Source: Actinomycetota bacterium
Lineage (GTDB): Bacteria; Actinomycetota; Acidimicrobiia; Acidimicrobiales; Poriferisodalaceae
Direction of reading: 5' to 3'
NCBI GenBank assembly: GCA_013151655.1
Contig: JAADHX010000147.1
Location: 1-6,854, forward strand
DNA length: 6,854 nt
The notes under the pieces were generated by a model. That model made no database searches. It was not told the origin of the DNA and saw only the letters and a program-made list of their open reading frames with translations. Within the stretch, counting starts at the first letter, position 1. Each line of letters starts with the position of its first letter. Positions 1-4,871 of this stretch are shown here, in pieces. Made by a program: the position numbers and the translations under genes.

Positions 1-432
1 GATCTCAGCGAACTCGATGACCAACAGCGCCTCTTCATCACCGGGCACTGGTCCGCGGCGAACGCGACGACCGCACGGACAGTTCGATGCAACGAACTCA
101 CGGTCACGATCCCCGTAGCACGTCGCCTACCGCTGATCGCGTGCAAGCTGCACGCCTGGCTAGATCGTCGCGACACCCGCGCTGACAAGCGTGGAAGTGA
201 TGGGCTCGACATCATCCGACTGCTCGAGACCGCCGACATCGACGCGCTCGCTCGCGACGCCGACGTCGTCCCCGGTCTTCGCCTTGCCGTGGCATGGGCC
301 GCCCACGAAGTGCTCGTCGAACAAGCAGCCCGCGTCAGTCGAATGATCCAACTGCACACCGAAACGCAAAGCATCGACATCGACACAACCGAAGCGCTCG
401 GATCAATGCTGCTTGAAGCGCTCGAACCATAA
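1..432 (+). CDS. C-terminal part of a nucleotidyltransferase-like (AbiEii-type) protein, 5' truncated by the window
   Basis: The reading frame is open from the first base and ends with TAA at 430-432, leaving 143 visible residues. The best clue is residues 44-74: LPLIACKLHAWLDRR, then a KR pair, then SDGLDIIRLL. This resembles the substrate-domain signature of AbiEii/AbiGii-type nucleotidyltransferases, where a Lys in an 'A-x-K-L-H-A' helix precedes a K-D/R...D..D..RLL helix (here Lys49, Asp67, Asp70). The N-terminal nucleotidyltransferase core (GS...D-x-D) would lie upstream and is not seen, so activity cannot be judged. Members of this family act as toxins in AbiE-type systems, with the antitoxin gene usually just upstream; others are plain hypothetical proteins. 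The rest of the tail is helical and unremarkable. Family assignment is moderate; a toxin role is only an inference. Confidence 0.6.
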   Translation, partial: DLSELDDQQRLFITGHWSAANATTARTVRCNELTVTIPVARRLPLIACKLHAWLDRRDTRADKRGSDGLDIIRLLETADIDALARDADVVPGLRLAVAWAAHEVLVEQAARVSRMIQLHTETQSIDIDTTEALGSMLLEALEP

Positions 433-437
433 ACTCC

Positions 438-457
438 CAGACTTCGGACCAAGTCTG
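438..457 (+). terminator. Short hairpin after the nucleotidyltransferase-like gene, possible terminator
   Basis: CAGACTT (438-444) and AAGTCTG (451-457) form a perfect 7-bp inverted repeat around a 6-nt loop, starting 5 nt after the TAA stop. There is no U-tract afterwards, so it is not a classic intrinsic terminator. U-less hairpins of this kind are often found at gene ends in actinobacteria. Position is the main argument. Confidence 0.4.
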
Positions 458-627
458 AGAGACGATGTAGATGTCACCAGTCAAACGGCAACACGTCGTC
501 TCTCAGGTTCCACTCCGCCAATGGGCGATAGAACGACCGATGACCAGGCGTGCCCTTCCGTCCGGAACGTTCGATTGATAGCGTCCAATGCGTAGTGCAA
601 CAGCCGTCCGTTTAGTAGCGGAGTCCG

Positions 628-662
628 CGTGAGATGTTGCCTCAGATCGCTGACGCCTCACG
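628..662. repeat. Bulged stem-loop
   Basis: CGTGAG (628-633) pairs with CTCACG (657-662). Inside it GC-c-TCAG (639-645) pairs with CTGA-c-GC (650-656) around the loop ATCG (646-649). The two helices are continuous on the right arm; on the left arm they are separated by a 5-nt bulge (634-638). That is 12 base pairs plus one C-C mismatch in 35 nt, in a region with no confident gene. On the minus strand it starts exactly at the stop codon of the weak frame at 658-873, a terminator-like position. Confidence 0.4.
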
Positions 663-873
663 ATGTCGTCCGTGCACCAACTCGCCTCCATGACGACGAT
701 GTCGCACCCATCTCCACCCGTTGGGCAAGCTCCAAACTTAGCCGGGCGCGGCAAAGGCGAACCATGGCATACCTGACTACCATGTATGTCAGCAGGATGA
801 GTCCCGCATCTGTAAAGCCGACGCTGGACCTGTAACGCCTGCCGTCAGCGGTCACCCCACGCGGTACTTTCAC
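658..873 (-). CDS. Doubtful small ORF, 71 aa, possible single membrane helix
   Basis: I do not recognise this protein. Read from a GTG at 873, it would give 71 residues with a moderately hydrophobic stretch around residues 22-33 (DAGLILLTYMVV) followed by a strongly basic tail (RYAMVRLCRAR). It would be divergent from the methyltransferase with only 3 bp between the two starts. Points in favour are that it fills an otherwise empty spacer and that the bulged stem-loop at 628-662 begins at its stop codon. Points against are the absence of a Shine-Dalgarno sequence, the unselective third codon positions, the low-complexity end and the open frame continuing upstream into the methyltransferase. 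It is probably chance, listed only because the spacer is otherwise unexplained. Confidence 0.15.
   Translation of the reverse strand: MKVPRGVTADGRRYRSSVGFTDAGLILLTYMVVRYAMVRLCRARLSLELAQRVEMGATSSSWRRVGARTTS
865..870 (+). promoter_or_regulatory. Possible -10 element for a leaderless methyltransferase mRNA
   Basis: TACTTT fits the actinobacterial TAnnnT -10 pattern and lies 6 nt before the ATG at 877. Transcription would then begin at about the start codon, which would explain why no Shine-Dalgarno sequence is seen. The -35 region (around 842-847, CCGTCA) is poor. Weak evidence. Confidence 0.3.
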
Positions 874-876
874 CAG

Positions 877-1731
877 ATGGCGAGCATCACTGTCGAGCAG
901 TACGCGGTTGGAGTTGTCGGACTTGGGTTGATCCGTCATTGGTACGTCGACGGTGCGGCGAACGAAGACCGGATAAACGAAATGAGAGAGATTCTCGATC
1001 AAAGCGAAGAATTCCCGTGGAATCTAGAACTGAACCCGCAGGAGAGAGATCTCATCGAGGGCTATTCCGAGTGGGCCAAGATCTACGACGGACCAAATCC
1101 CCTCATCGAGACAGAAGAGCAAGTCGTGCAGCCTCTGCTCCGCCGTCTTGTGAAGCCTCAAGCAAGGGTGCTGGACGCGGCTTGCGGAACTGGACGACAT
1201 GCACAGTTCCTCGATTCTCTCGAATGTATTTGCGTCGGTGTCGATCAATCGATCGAGATGCTCGACGTCGCAAAGAACAAGCTGCCGGGCGGCCGATTCG
1301 AATTGGGGACGCTCGAACGATTGCCCTTCGAGGACAACGAACTTGACCTAGCTGTCGTTTCCCTCGCTCTCTGTCACCTCAGCGATCCAACAGCCGCGGT
1401 CACAGAGTTGGCACGCGTGGTTCGGCCCGATGGGACGGTCGTGGTGACTGACCCACATCCGTCGAGCGGCATCATTGGAGGCCAAGGCTTCTACGGGTCG
1501 ATCACCGAGGGGCAACCAATGCGATGGGTCCGGAATCACTATCACTCAGCTTCGACCTGGCTGCGAGCGTTCCGAGCTGCGCAATTCAGCGTCGAAGACT
1601 GCATCGAGGCGCCGCTGAGTGACGAACAGATAGCTGGCCTTCCCGCTTCCATGCTTTACCCGGAGGCGGCCCTCGCTGCATTGAGCGGGATTCCAAGTCT
1701 CTGGGTGTGGGAGCTACGCGTTCAGAAGTAG
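877..1731 (+). CDS. Class I SAM-dependent methyltransferase
   Basis: 284 aa. It is predicted to transfer a methyl group from S-adenosylmethionine to an unknown, probably small, substrate in the cytosol. Motif I is clear at residues 97-108 (RVLDAACGTGRH). The acidic ribose-binding residue follows strand 2 (GVDQS, Asp123), and the Methyltransf_11 elements LPFEDNELDLAV (149-160) and LARVVRPDGTVVVTD (178-192) follow. The 90-residue N-terminal extension with NPQERDLIEGYSEWA...YDGPNPL is shared, to my recollection, by a family of actinobacterial methyltransferases, so ATG877 looks right. No SD precedes it. The 5' part is lower in GC than its surroundings (about 45% in 961-1020) and uses rare AGA and ATA codons, hinting at transfer. 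It stands alone, convergent with the minus-strand cluster. Confidence 0.85.
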   Translation: MASITVEQYAVGVVGLGLIRHWYVDGAANEDRINEMREILDQSEEFPWNLELNPQERDLIEGYSEWAKIYDGPNPLIETEEQVVQPLLRRLVKPQARVLDAACGTGRHAQFLDSLECICVGVDQSIEMLDVAKNKLPGGRFELGTLERLPFEDNELDLAVVSLALCHLSDPTAAVTELARVVRPDGTVVVTDPHPSSGIIGGQGFYGSITEGQPMRWVRNHYHSASTWLRAFRAAQFSVEDCIEAPLSDEQIAGLPASMLYPEAALAALSGIPSLWVWELRVQK

Positions 1732-1752
1732 CTACACATACCCCACCTGAGA

Positions 1753-1778
1753 GATACATCGACCAGCGAGTGATACAT
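1753..1778 (+). promoter_or_regulatory. GATACAT direct repeats before the VapB stub, possible operator/promoter
   Basis: GATACAT occurs at 1753-1759 and again at 1772-1778, 19 bp apart (about two helical turns). The second copy is part of GATACATACT, whose centre lies where a -10 element would sit for a leaderless transcript starting at ATG1788. VapBC operons are autoregulated by the complex binding repeated sites over the promoter, so this may be a leftover vapBC control region. Function is inferred. Confidence 0.35.
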
Positions 1779-1787
1779 ACTGAGCTG

Positions 1788-1853
1788 ATGACCAAGCGAC
1801 TCATTGACGTCGACGATCAAGCGCTCGATGCGCGTCATTCTGTTGGCGGGTAG
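1788..1853 (+). pseudogene. Truncated VapB-type antitoxin gene remnant
   Basis: The frame from ATG1788 gives only 21 residues before TAG at 1851-1853. Its opening, MTKRLIDVDDQALDA, matches the very conserved N-terminal beta-strand and helix start of VapB antitoxins of the kind that normally continue with a helix, a TIKDTVN-like segment and a toxin-binding tail, about 70-90 aa in all. Homology stops at about 1831, just before the stop codon of the convergent lipoprotein gene, so the remaining residues (RHSVGG) are read through antisense sequence of that gene. No vapC follows. The upstream GATACAT repeats seem to have survived with it. The most likely reading is a vapBC locus cut by a deletion or insertion. 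A chance match of 15 residues is possible but unlikely. Confidence 0.6.
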
Positions 1854-3004
1854 ACGGTGTCTGGTTGGCCTGTCGGATCATTGGTCCATGCGAGCACGGA
1901 CATGGAGTTGGATGTGATCGCTCTCAGGGGCTTGTCGAGTCTGTGAGGCGTTGGGGACAGCGGGCTCATTGTCTCTTGATCGAACCAGTGGAGTTCGTTG
2001 TCGAATCCCATCACTAGCTGGTCGGTGGTCATACCGATCTGAAGTTCATCCGAAATCGAAAAGTCTGGGAGTGTCTCTGTGCGGGTAACGGTCAGGTCCT
2101 CCGTCGATGCAAATGCGATCTGTCCGGCCGTTACGTCAGCAACGGCGACGGTCTTCCCATTTGGCGATACTGCTAGTGCGGTCGTCTCAAGATCTCCTCG
2201 ACCGAATTCCGGTGGCAGATCGAGACAGAATGCCCATTCCTCGTTGAGGTCGAGAACGTGCACAAATCCATCGGTCCCTGCGCCACCGCGAGCGCTGCTG
2301 GACGGGACAGCCTGTTCGGCCTCGTGGTAATGATCTGTTTGGCGGATGTAGAGCGTGTAGAGGCGAGTTCCATCAGGTGACCAGACCTGTTGCCGGCCGA
2401 TGCCATTCATGTCTTCTTCGATCGGAGCCTTGTTCGGGCCTAGGGCCGTTTCAAGACGGCCGGTGGCTAGATCAAGGGGGCGGACTCGGTAGGCGCCTGG
2501 AGACGCGGCCACCTGATGGTCGATCACAAAGAGCAGACTGCCGTCAGTTGAGAACGCTTCTGGTTCTACGAGTCCAGGCAGTTCATACTCTCGGGTGACC
2601 GGGGCGCCGCTAGTGCGATCGACGACGGTGATAAGGCTGCGGCCGTCCGTCTGCTCGAACAGCGCTGCTCGTGTGCCCGCAGCCGACACGGCCCGCAGTT
2701 CTGCAGCAGGGCGAATCTCGATCGGGTCACTGATTCCGCCATCACTATCGTCGAACACCAGCCCGGCTTTGGTCGCTGTGACAACCACTGAGCCGTCGAC
2801 GTCGGCGATCGCTACCGCCGGATCAAATGCGAGGTCGGGCACCTTGGTTGGCAGTGGCGGAGACGGGATCACGCCGTACCGGTCATCGACAGCCGACGTT
2901 GGCTCCGCCAGTTCCGCTCCGCACGCGGCCAGCACAAGCGCGCTGACGACTAACGGCGAGAGCCAACGGTGGACTGAACGAAGCTTCGATTGATTGGTGA
3001 ACAC
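1835..3004 (-). CDS. Beta-propeller-like lipoprotein in the sigma/anti-sigma operon
   Basis: 389 aa from GTG3004. A basic n-region (K7, R9, R13) and hydrophobic run WLSPLVVSALVLAAC end in a perfect lipobox LAAC, with Cys28 as the lipidated residue. The protein should therefore be anchored on the outer face of the cytoplasmic membrane. After a Pro-rich linker (44-55), the rest looks like a WD40/TolB-type propeller. Blade-like repeats include AFSTDGSLLFVID (150-161), VWSPDGTRLYTLYI (207-220) and AVSPNGKTVAVADV (278-291). FVHVLDLNEEWAFCLDLPPEFG (247-268) is a further strand pair. GTG3004 lies 7 nt after the anti-sigma stop, with GGGG about 10 nt upstream; the open frame continues further but overlaps the anti-sigma gene. 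Its position in the operon suggests a sensing or regulatory partner of the anti-sigma factor. No catalytic motif is visible. Confidence 0.8.
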   Translation of the reverse strand: MFTNQSKLRSVHRWLSPLVVSALVLAACGAELAEPTSAVDDRYGVIPSPPLPTKVPDLAFDPAVAIADVDGSVVVTATKAGLVFDDSDGGISDPIEIRPAAELRAVSAAGTRAALFEQTDGRSLITVVDRTSGAPVTREYELPGLVEPEAFSTDGSLLFVIDHQVAASPGAYRVRPLDLATGRLETALGPNKAPIEEDMNGIGRQQVWSPDGTRLYTLYIRQTDHYHEAEQAVPSSSARGGAGTDGFVHVLDLNEEWAFCLDLPPEFGRGDLETTALAVSPNGKTVAVADVTAGQIAFASTEDLTVTRTETLPDFSISDELQIGMTTDQLVMGFDNELHWFDQETMSPLSPTPHRLDKPLRAITSNSMSVLAWTNDPTGQPDTVYPPTE

Positions 3005-3011
3005 ATAGTTG

Positions 3012-3749
3012 CTACCCCGACGGAAGCAATTCGGTTCCCCCGTGGACCATTTCCGCGACCGCCAACGCCTCGGCAAGGTCCAAGTTGGTCTCCAACCGAT
3101 ATTGCACGCCCTCGACCACCCAGATGAGAACCTTCTCGGCCAGCACCGGTGACGAGGAACCAGCGGCAAGGAACTCGTGCGTACCGTCAATCCAGAGCCC
3201 GGCGACGAGAACCTCGTCCACGTTGATGCTGCCTATTTCGGCCCCAACGTCGACAGAAGGCTGCTTCAAGTCGACTTCACCATCGATGGACCGCACCGAT
3301 AGCACCACTCCGAGCCCGGTGTTGCCGATCGGGGGCTGATCGTCGGTCGCGACCCACGTGTAGTGACGCCGCCCGTCATCTTCGATCACGCTTGACGGGG
3401 GTCCGAGTTCAGGAATCGGGTTGACGTCGACCACAACGATGTCACCTTGCAACATGTCCGACACATCCCGACTGGTCACGTCGGTTGTCGGTGCCGTCGG
3501 CACGACTTCTACTCGGGTCGCTCCGATTCCGAACCAGCGGGCAACCGCCTCACGAGCAGGCGCGACTGCGAGGACCGATGCGACGACTACCACGGCGGCC
3601 GCGGCAGCGAGCAACAATCGCCGCGTACGCTCGCCAGTCGGTCGGGCTGCTGGTGAGCCGAGTTCAGACAGCACCGCATCGACAAGATCGGTTTCCGGCA
3701 CATCGAGATCATCGAAGGCAGCAGCAATACGTTCCTCCAGCGAGATCAC
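3012..3749 (-). CDS. Membrane-anchored anti-sigma-factor-like protein without a zinc motif
   Basis: 245 aa. The start is GTG3749, which overlaps the sigma gene stop as GTGA, with GGGGG about 8 nt upstream. The layout is a short acidic cytoplasmic segment (1-40, with EER, DDLD, ETDLVD), then a basic RTRR and one Ala/Val-rich membrane helix (about 45-64). A REAVARWFGIGATRVEVVP stretch (67-85), common in actinobacterial anti-sigma-like proteins, precedes an outside domain of about 160 residues. There is no HxxxCxxC zinc motif and no cysteine anywhere, so it is not a classic ZAS anti-sigma factor. Position and topology suggest it holds the adjacent sigma factor at the membrane and passes on an outside signal. 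Direct binding is inferred; it could be a sigma-linked membrane protein of another role. Confidence 0.75.
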   Translation of the reverse strand: MISLEERIAAAFDDLDVPETDLVDAVLSELGSPAARPTGERTRRLLLAAAAAVVVVASVLAVAPAREAVARWFGIGATRVEVVPTAPTTDVTSRDVSDMLQGDIVVVDVNPIPELGPPSSVIEDDGRRHYTWVATDDQPPIGNTGLGVVLSVRSIDGEVDLKQPSVDVGAEIGSINVDEVLVAGLWIDGTHEFLAAGSSSPVLAEKVLIWVVEGVQYRLETNLDLAEALAVAEMVHGGTELLPSG

Positions 3750-4303
3750 GAGTCGGCCCCCAATTCAACACGGAGCCTCGTCATTGCCCGACTGAGACGC
3801 GACTTGACCGTTCCACGGCGACATCCGAGCGCGTCCGCAATTTCCGTCTCAGACAGCTCCTCGTACCATCGATACATAAGGATCAGCCGGTCGGCGGGAC
3901 GTAGCCGATTGATCGCCTTTATCAAATCTTGGCTATCAGCTCGGCCCGCAACAATCTCGTCTGCCATGGGAGCACCAATCGCCCCGAGATTCCCAGAACG
4001 CACAGCCAACGCCCGCTGTCGACCAAGCAGACGCATTCGGTTTCGGGCCGTGTTGGTAACGATACGGAACAGCCACGGCTCGAACGGTGAACCCTCATTG
4101 AATCGATGGAGTGCTGCGTGAGCTTTCATGAACGCCTCCTGCGCTACGTCGTCGGCACCAGTTGACGAACCCAATGCCACCGCCGCGACCCGGATCGCGG
4201 CGCGTTGGTGGCGACGGACGAGCTCACCAAACGCAGTGAGATCGCCAGCCTGCGCCCTCTCGATCAGCTCAGCGTCGAAACGCTCGTCGATTGAATCCAG
4301 CAT
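3746..4303 (-). CDS. ECF-family RNA polymerase sigma factor
   Basis: 185 aa from ATG4303. Region 2 runs from about residue 11 (AELIERAQAGDLTAFGELV) through GADDVAQEAFMKAHAALHRF (49-68) to the -10 reading helix FEPWLFRIVTNTARNRMR (74-91). After a linker, region 4 covers 131-178 (INRLRPADRLILMYRWYEELSETEIADALGCRRGTVKSRLSRAMTRLR), with a typical helix-turn-helix for the -35 element. It directs RNA polymerase to a small regulon. A candidate self-recognised promoter, GGAACC-N16-TGTA, lies 21-46 nt before this ATG. A GTG at 4363 would overlap the GNAT stop as GTGA and add 20 residues (MIACLEPFG...) unlike the family, so I prefer ATG4303. Neither start has a good SD. Confidence 0.92.
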   Translation of the reverse strand: MLDSIDERFDAELIERAQAGDLTAFGELVRRHQRAAIRVAAVALGSSTGADDVAQEAFMKAHAALHRFNEGSPFEPWLFRIVTNTARNRMRLLGRQRALAVRSGNLGAIGAPMADEIVAGRADSQDLIKAINRLRPADRLILMYRWYEELSETEIADALGCRRGTVKSRLSRAMTRLRVELGADS

Positions 4304-4323
4304 GGAAGATCTGTCTCTAGTTG

Positions 4324-4349
4324 TACACCGCTCGACCCCAAACGGTTCC
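4324..4349 (-). promoter_or_regulatory. Candidate ECF promoter before the sigma gene
   Basis: On the minus strand GGAACC (4349-4344) is followed by 16 nt and then TGTA (4327-4324). GGAAC(C) is the common ECF -35 core and 16 nt is a normal spacer. The -10 part differs from CGTA by one base. Transcription would start near 4317, giving a leader of about 14 nt before ATG4303. It has the same spacing as the element before the GNAT gene, suggesting recognition by the same sigma factor. Confidence 0.4.
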
Positions 4350-4359
4350 AGACAGGCGA

Positions 4360-4806
4360 TCACCGAGGTCGTGGATACAGAGAACCATCAAAGATGTCGG
4401 CTGCATCCCGCTTCAGACCGATCGATCGATAGAGCGCCGACGCGCCAACGTTGTCAGGTTCGACCGCAACCCAGACTTCTTGTGCTCCGCTCGCACGACC
4501 GATCTTCATCACTGCTCGTAAGAGTTCGGTCGCTATTCCGCGGCGACGGTAACGGGCGGCGACGCCAAGGTCTCCGACGTAGAGTTCACAGGGTTTATCG
4601 GGGTGCCGTTGAACTGTTGCAAGGCATTGTCCGACCACACACCCGTCAGCAACTGCGACCACCAAGATGGAATCAGGCGAAGCCACACAAGCAGCGGCTG
4701 CCGCCCGGTCGATCTGATGGTCGAAACAGTCTGGATCGACGACATCAAGAATCCCAAGGCAGTCACTTGTGACCCTCAAGACATCATGCGAACTGACTCC
4801 GGACAT
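4360..4806 (-). CDS. GNAT-family N-acetyltransferase, AAC(3)-I-like
   Basis: 148 aa from ATG4806. It should transfer an acetyl group from acetyl-CoA to an unknown amine substrate. The acetyl-CoA pyrophosphate loop is in ELYVGDLGVAARYRRRGIA (74-92; R/QxxGxA = R87 to A92). The following VWVAVEPDNVGASALYRSIG (111-130) is the usual motif B, with Asn119 and Tyr126. The 'LYVGDLGV...RRRGIAT' stretch and the FD-rich end recall aminoglycoside 3-N-acetyltransferases of the AAC(3)-I group, but also many uncharacterised GNATs, so resistance is not claimed. An ATG at 4812 is also possible (150 aa), but it overlaps the -10 of a strong ECF-type promoter; ATG4806 would be the first codon of a leaderless mRNA. 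It heads the cluster containing the sigma gene. Confidence 0.85.
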   Translation of the reverse strand: MSGVSSHDVLRVTSDCLGILDVVDPDCFDHQIDRAAAAACVASPDSILVVAVADGCVVGQCLATVQRHPDKPCELYVGDLGVAARYRRRGIATELLRAVMKIGRASGAQEVWVAVEPDNVGASALYRSIGLKRDAADIFDGSLYPRPR

Positions 4807-4811
4807 TGTCA

Positions 4812-4837
4812 TACGAATGCTAACGGTCAGCGTTTCC
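4812..4837 (-). promoter_or_regulatory. SigW-like ECF promoter before the GNAT gene
   Basis: On the minus strand GGAAAC (4837-4832), 16 nt, then CGTA (4815-4812). The Bacillus SigW consensus is TGAAAC-N16-CGTA, so nine of ten consensus bases and the spacing agree. It lies in the 65-bp gap between the membrane glycosyltransferase and the GNAT gene. The expected start point, about 7 nt after CGTA, falls on ATG4806. Confidence 0.55.
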
Positions 4838-4849
4838 TGCGTTCAGGAA
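4834..4849. repeat. Inverted repeat overlapping the -35 element
   Basis: TTCCTG (4834-4839), loop CGTT, CAGGAA (4844-4849) is a perfect 6-bp inverted repeat. On the minus strand its right arm is part of the GGAAAC -35 element. It may be an operator, or a U-less terminator hairpin for the membrane glycosyltransferase gene, which ends at 4872 just upstream. Confidence 0.35.
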
Positions 4850-4871
4850 CAGACACGGCGAACCACGAGGA

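Larger units (their letters stand above)
433..876. other. Long spacer without a convincing gene
   Basis: This 444-bp stretch separates the nucleotidyltransferase-like gene from the methyltransferase. Short open frames occur on both strands, but their translations are rich in Arg, Ser and Thr and look like no family I know. It contains the hairpin at 438-457, a bulged stem-loop at 628-662 and a TACTTT -10-like element just before the methyltransferase start. One minus-strand frame (658-873) is listed separately as a weak candidate. No tRNA-like fold, tandem repeat or integron attC pair was seen. Confidence 0.5.

Noticed and set aside
720..726. GTTGGGC resembling an integron attC R' core (GTTRRRY)
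   Set aside because: No matching RYYYAAC partner and no inner L boxes were found at attC distance, and no integrase or cassette layout is present.
939..1346. 135-aa frame inside the methyltransferase in another plus frame
   Set aside because: Arg-rich shadow; the methyltransferase frame carries all the SAM-binding motifs.
1835..3190. Longer reading of the lipoprotein gene with a 62-residue N-terminal extension
   Set aside because: The extension is an Arg/Trp-rich shadow of the anti-sigma 3' end; the GTG at 3004 gives a proper lipoprotein signal peptide directly after the anti-sigma stop.
3485..3904. Plus-strand 139-aa frame antisense to the anti-sigma/sigma junction
   Set aside because: Arg-rich low-complexity translation opposite well-supported genes.
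4128..4772. Plus-strand 214-aa frame antisense to the sigma and GNAT genes
   Set aside because: It runs opposite two clearly recognisable genes and its translation is Ser/Arg-rich with no recognisable domain.
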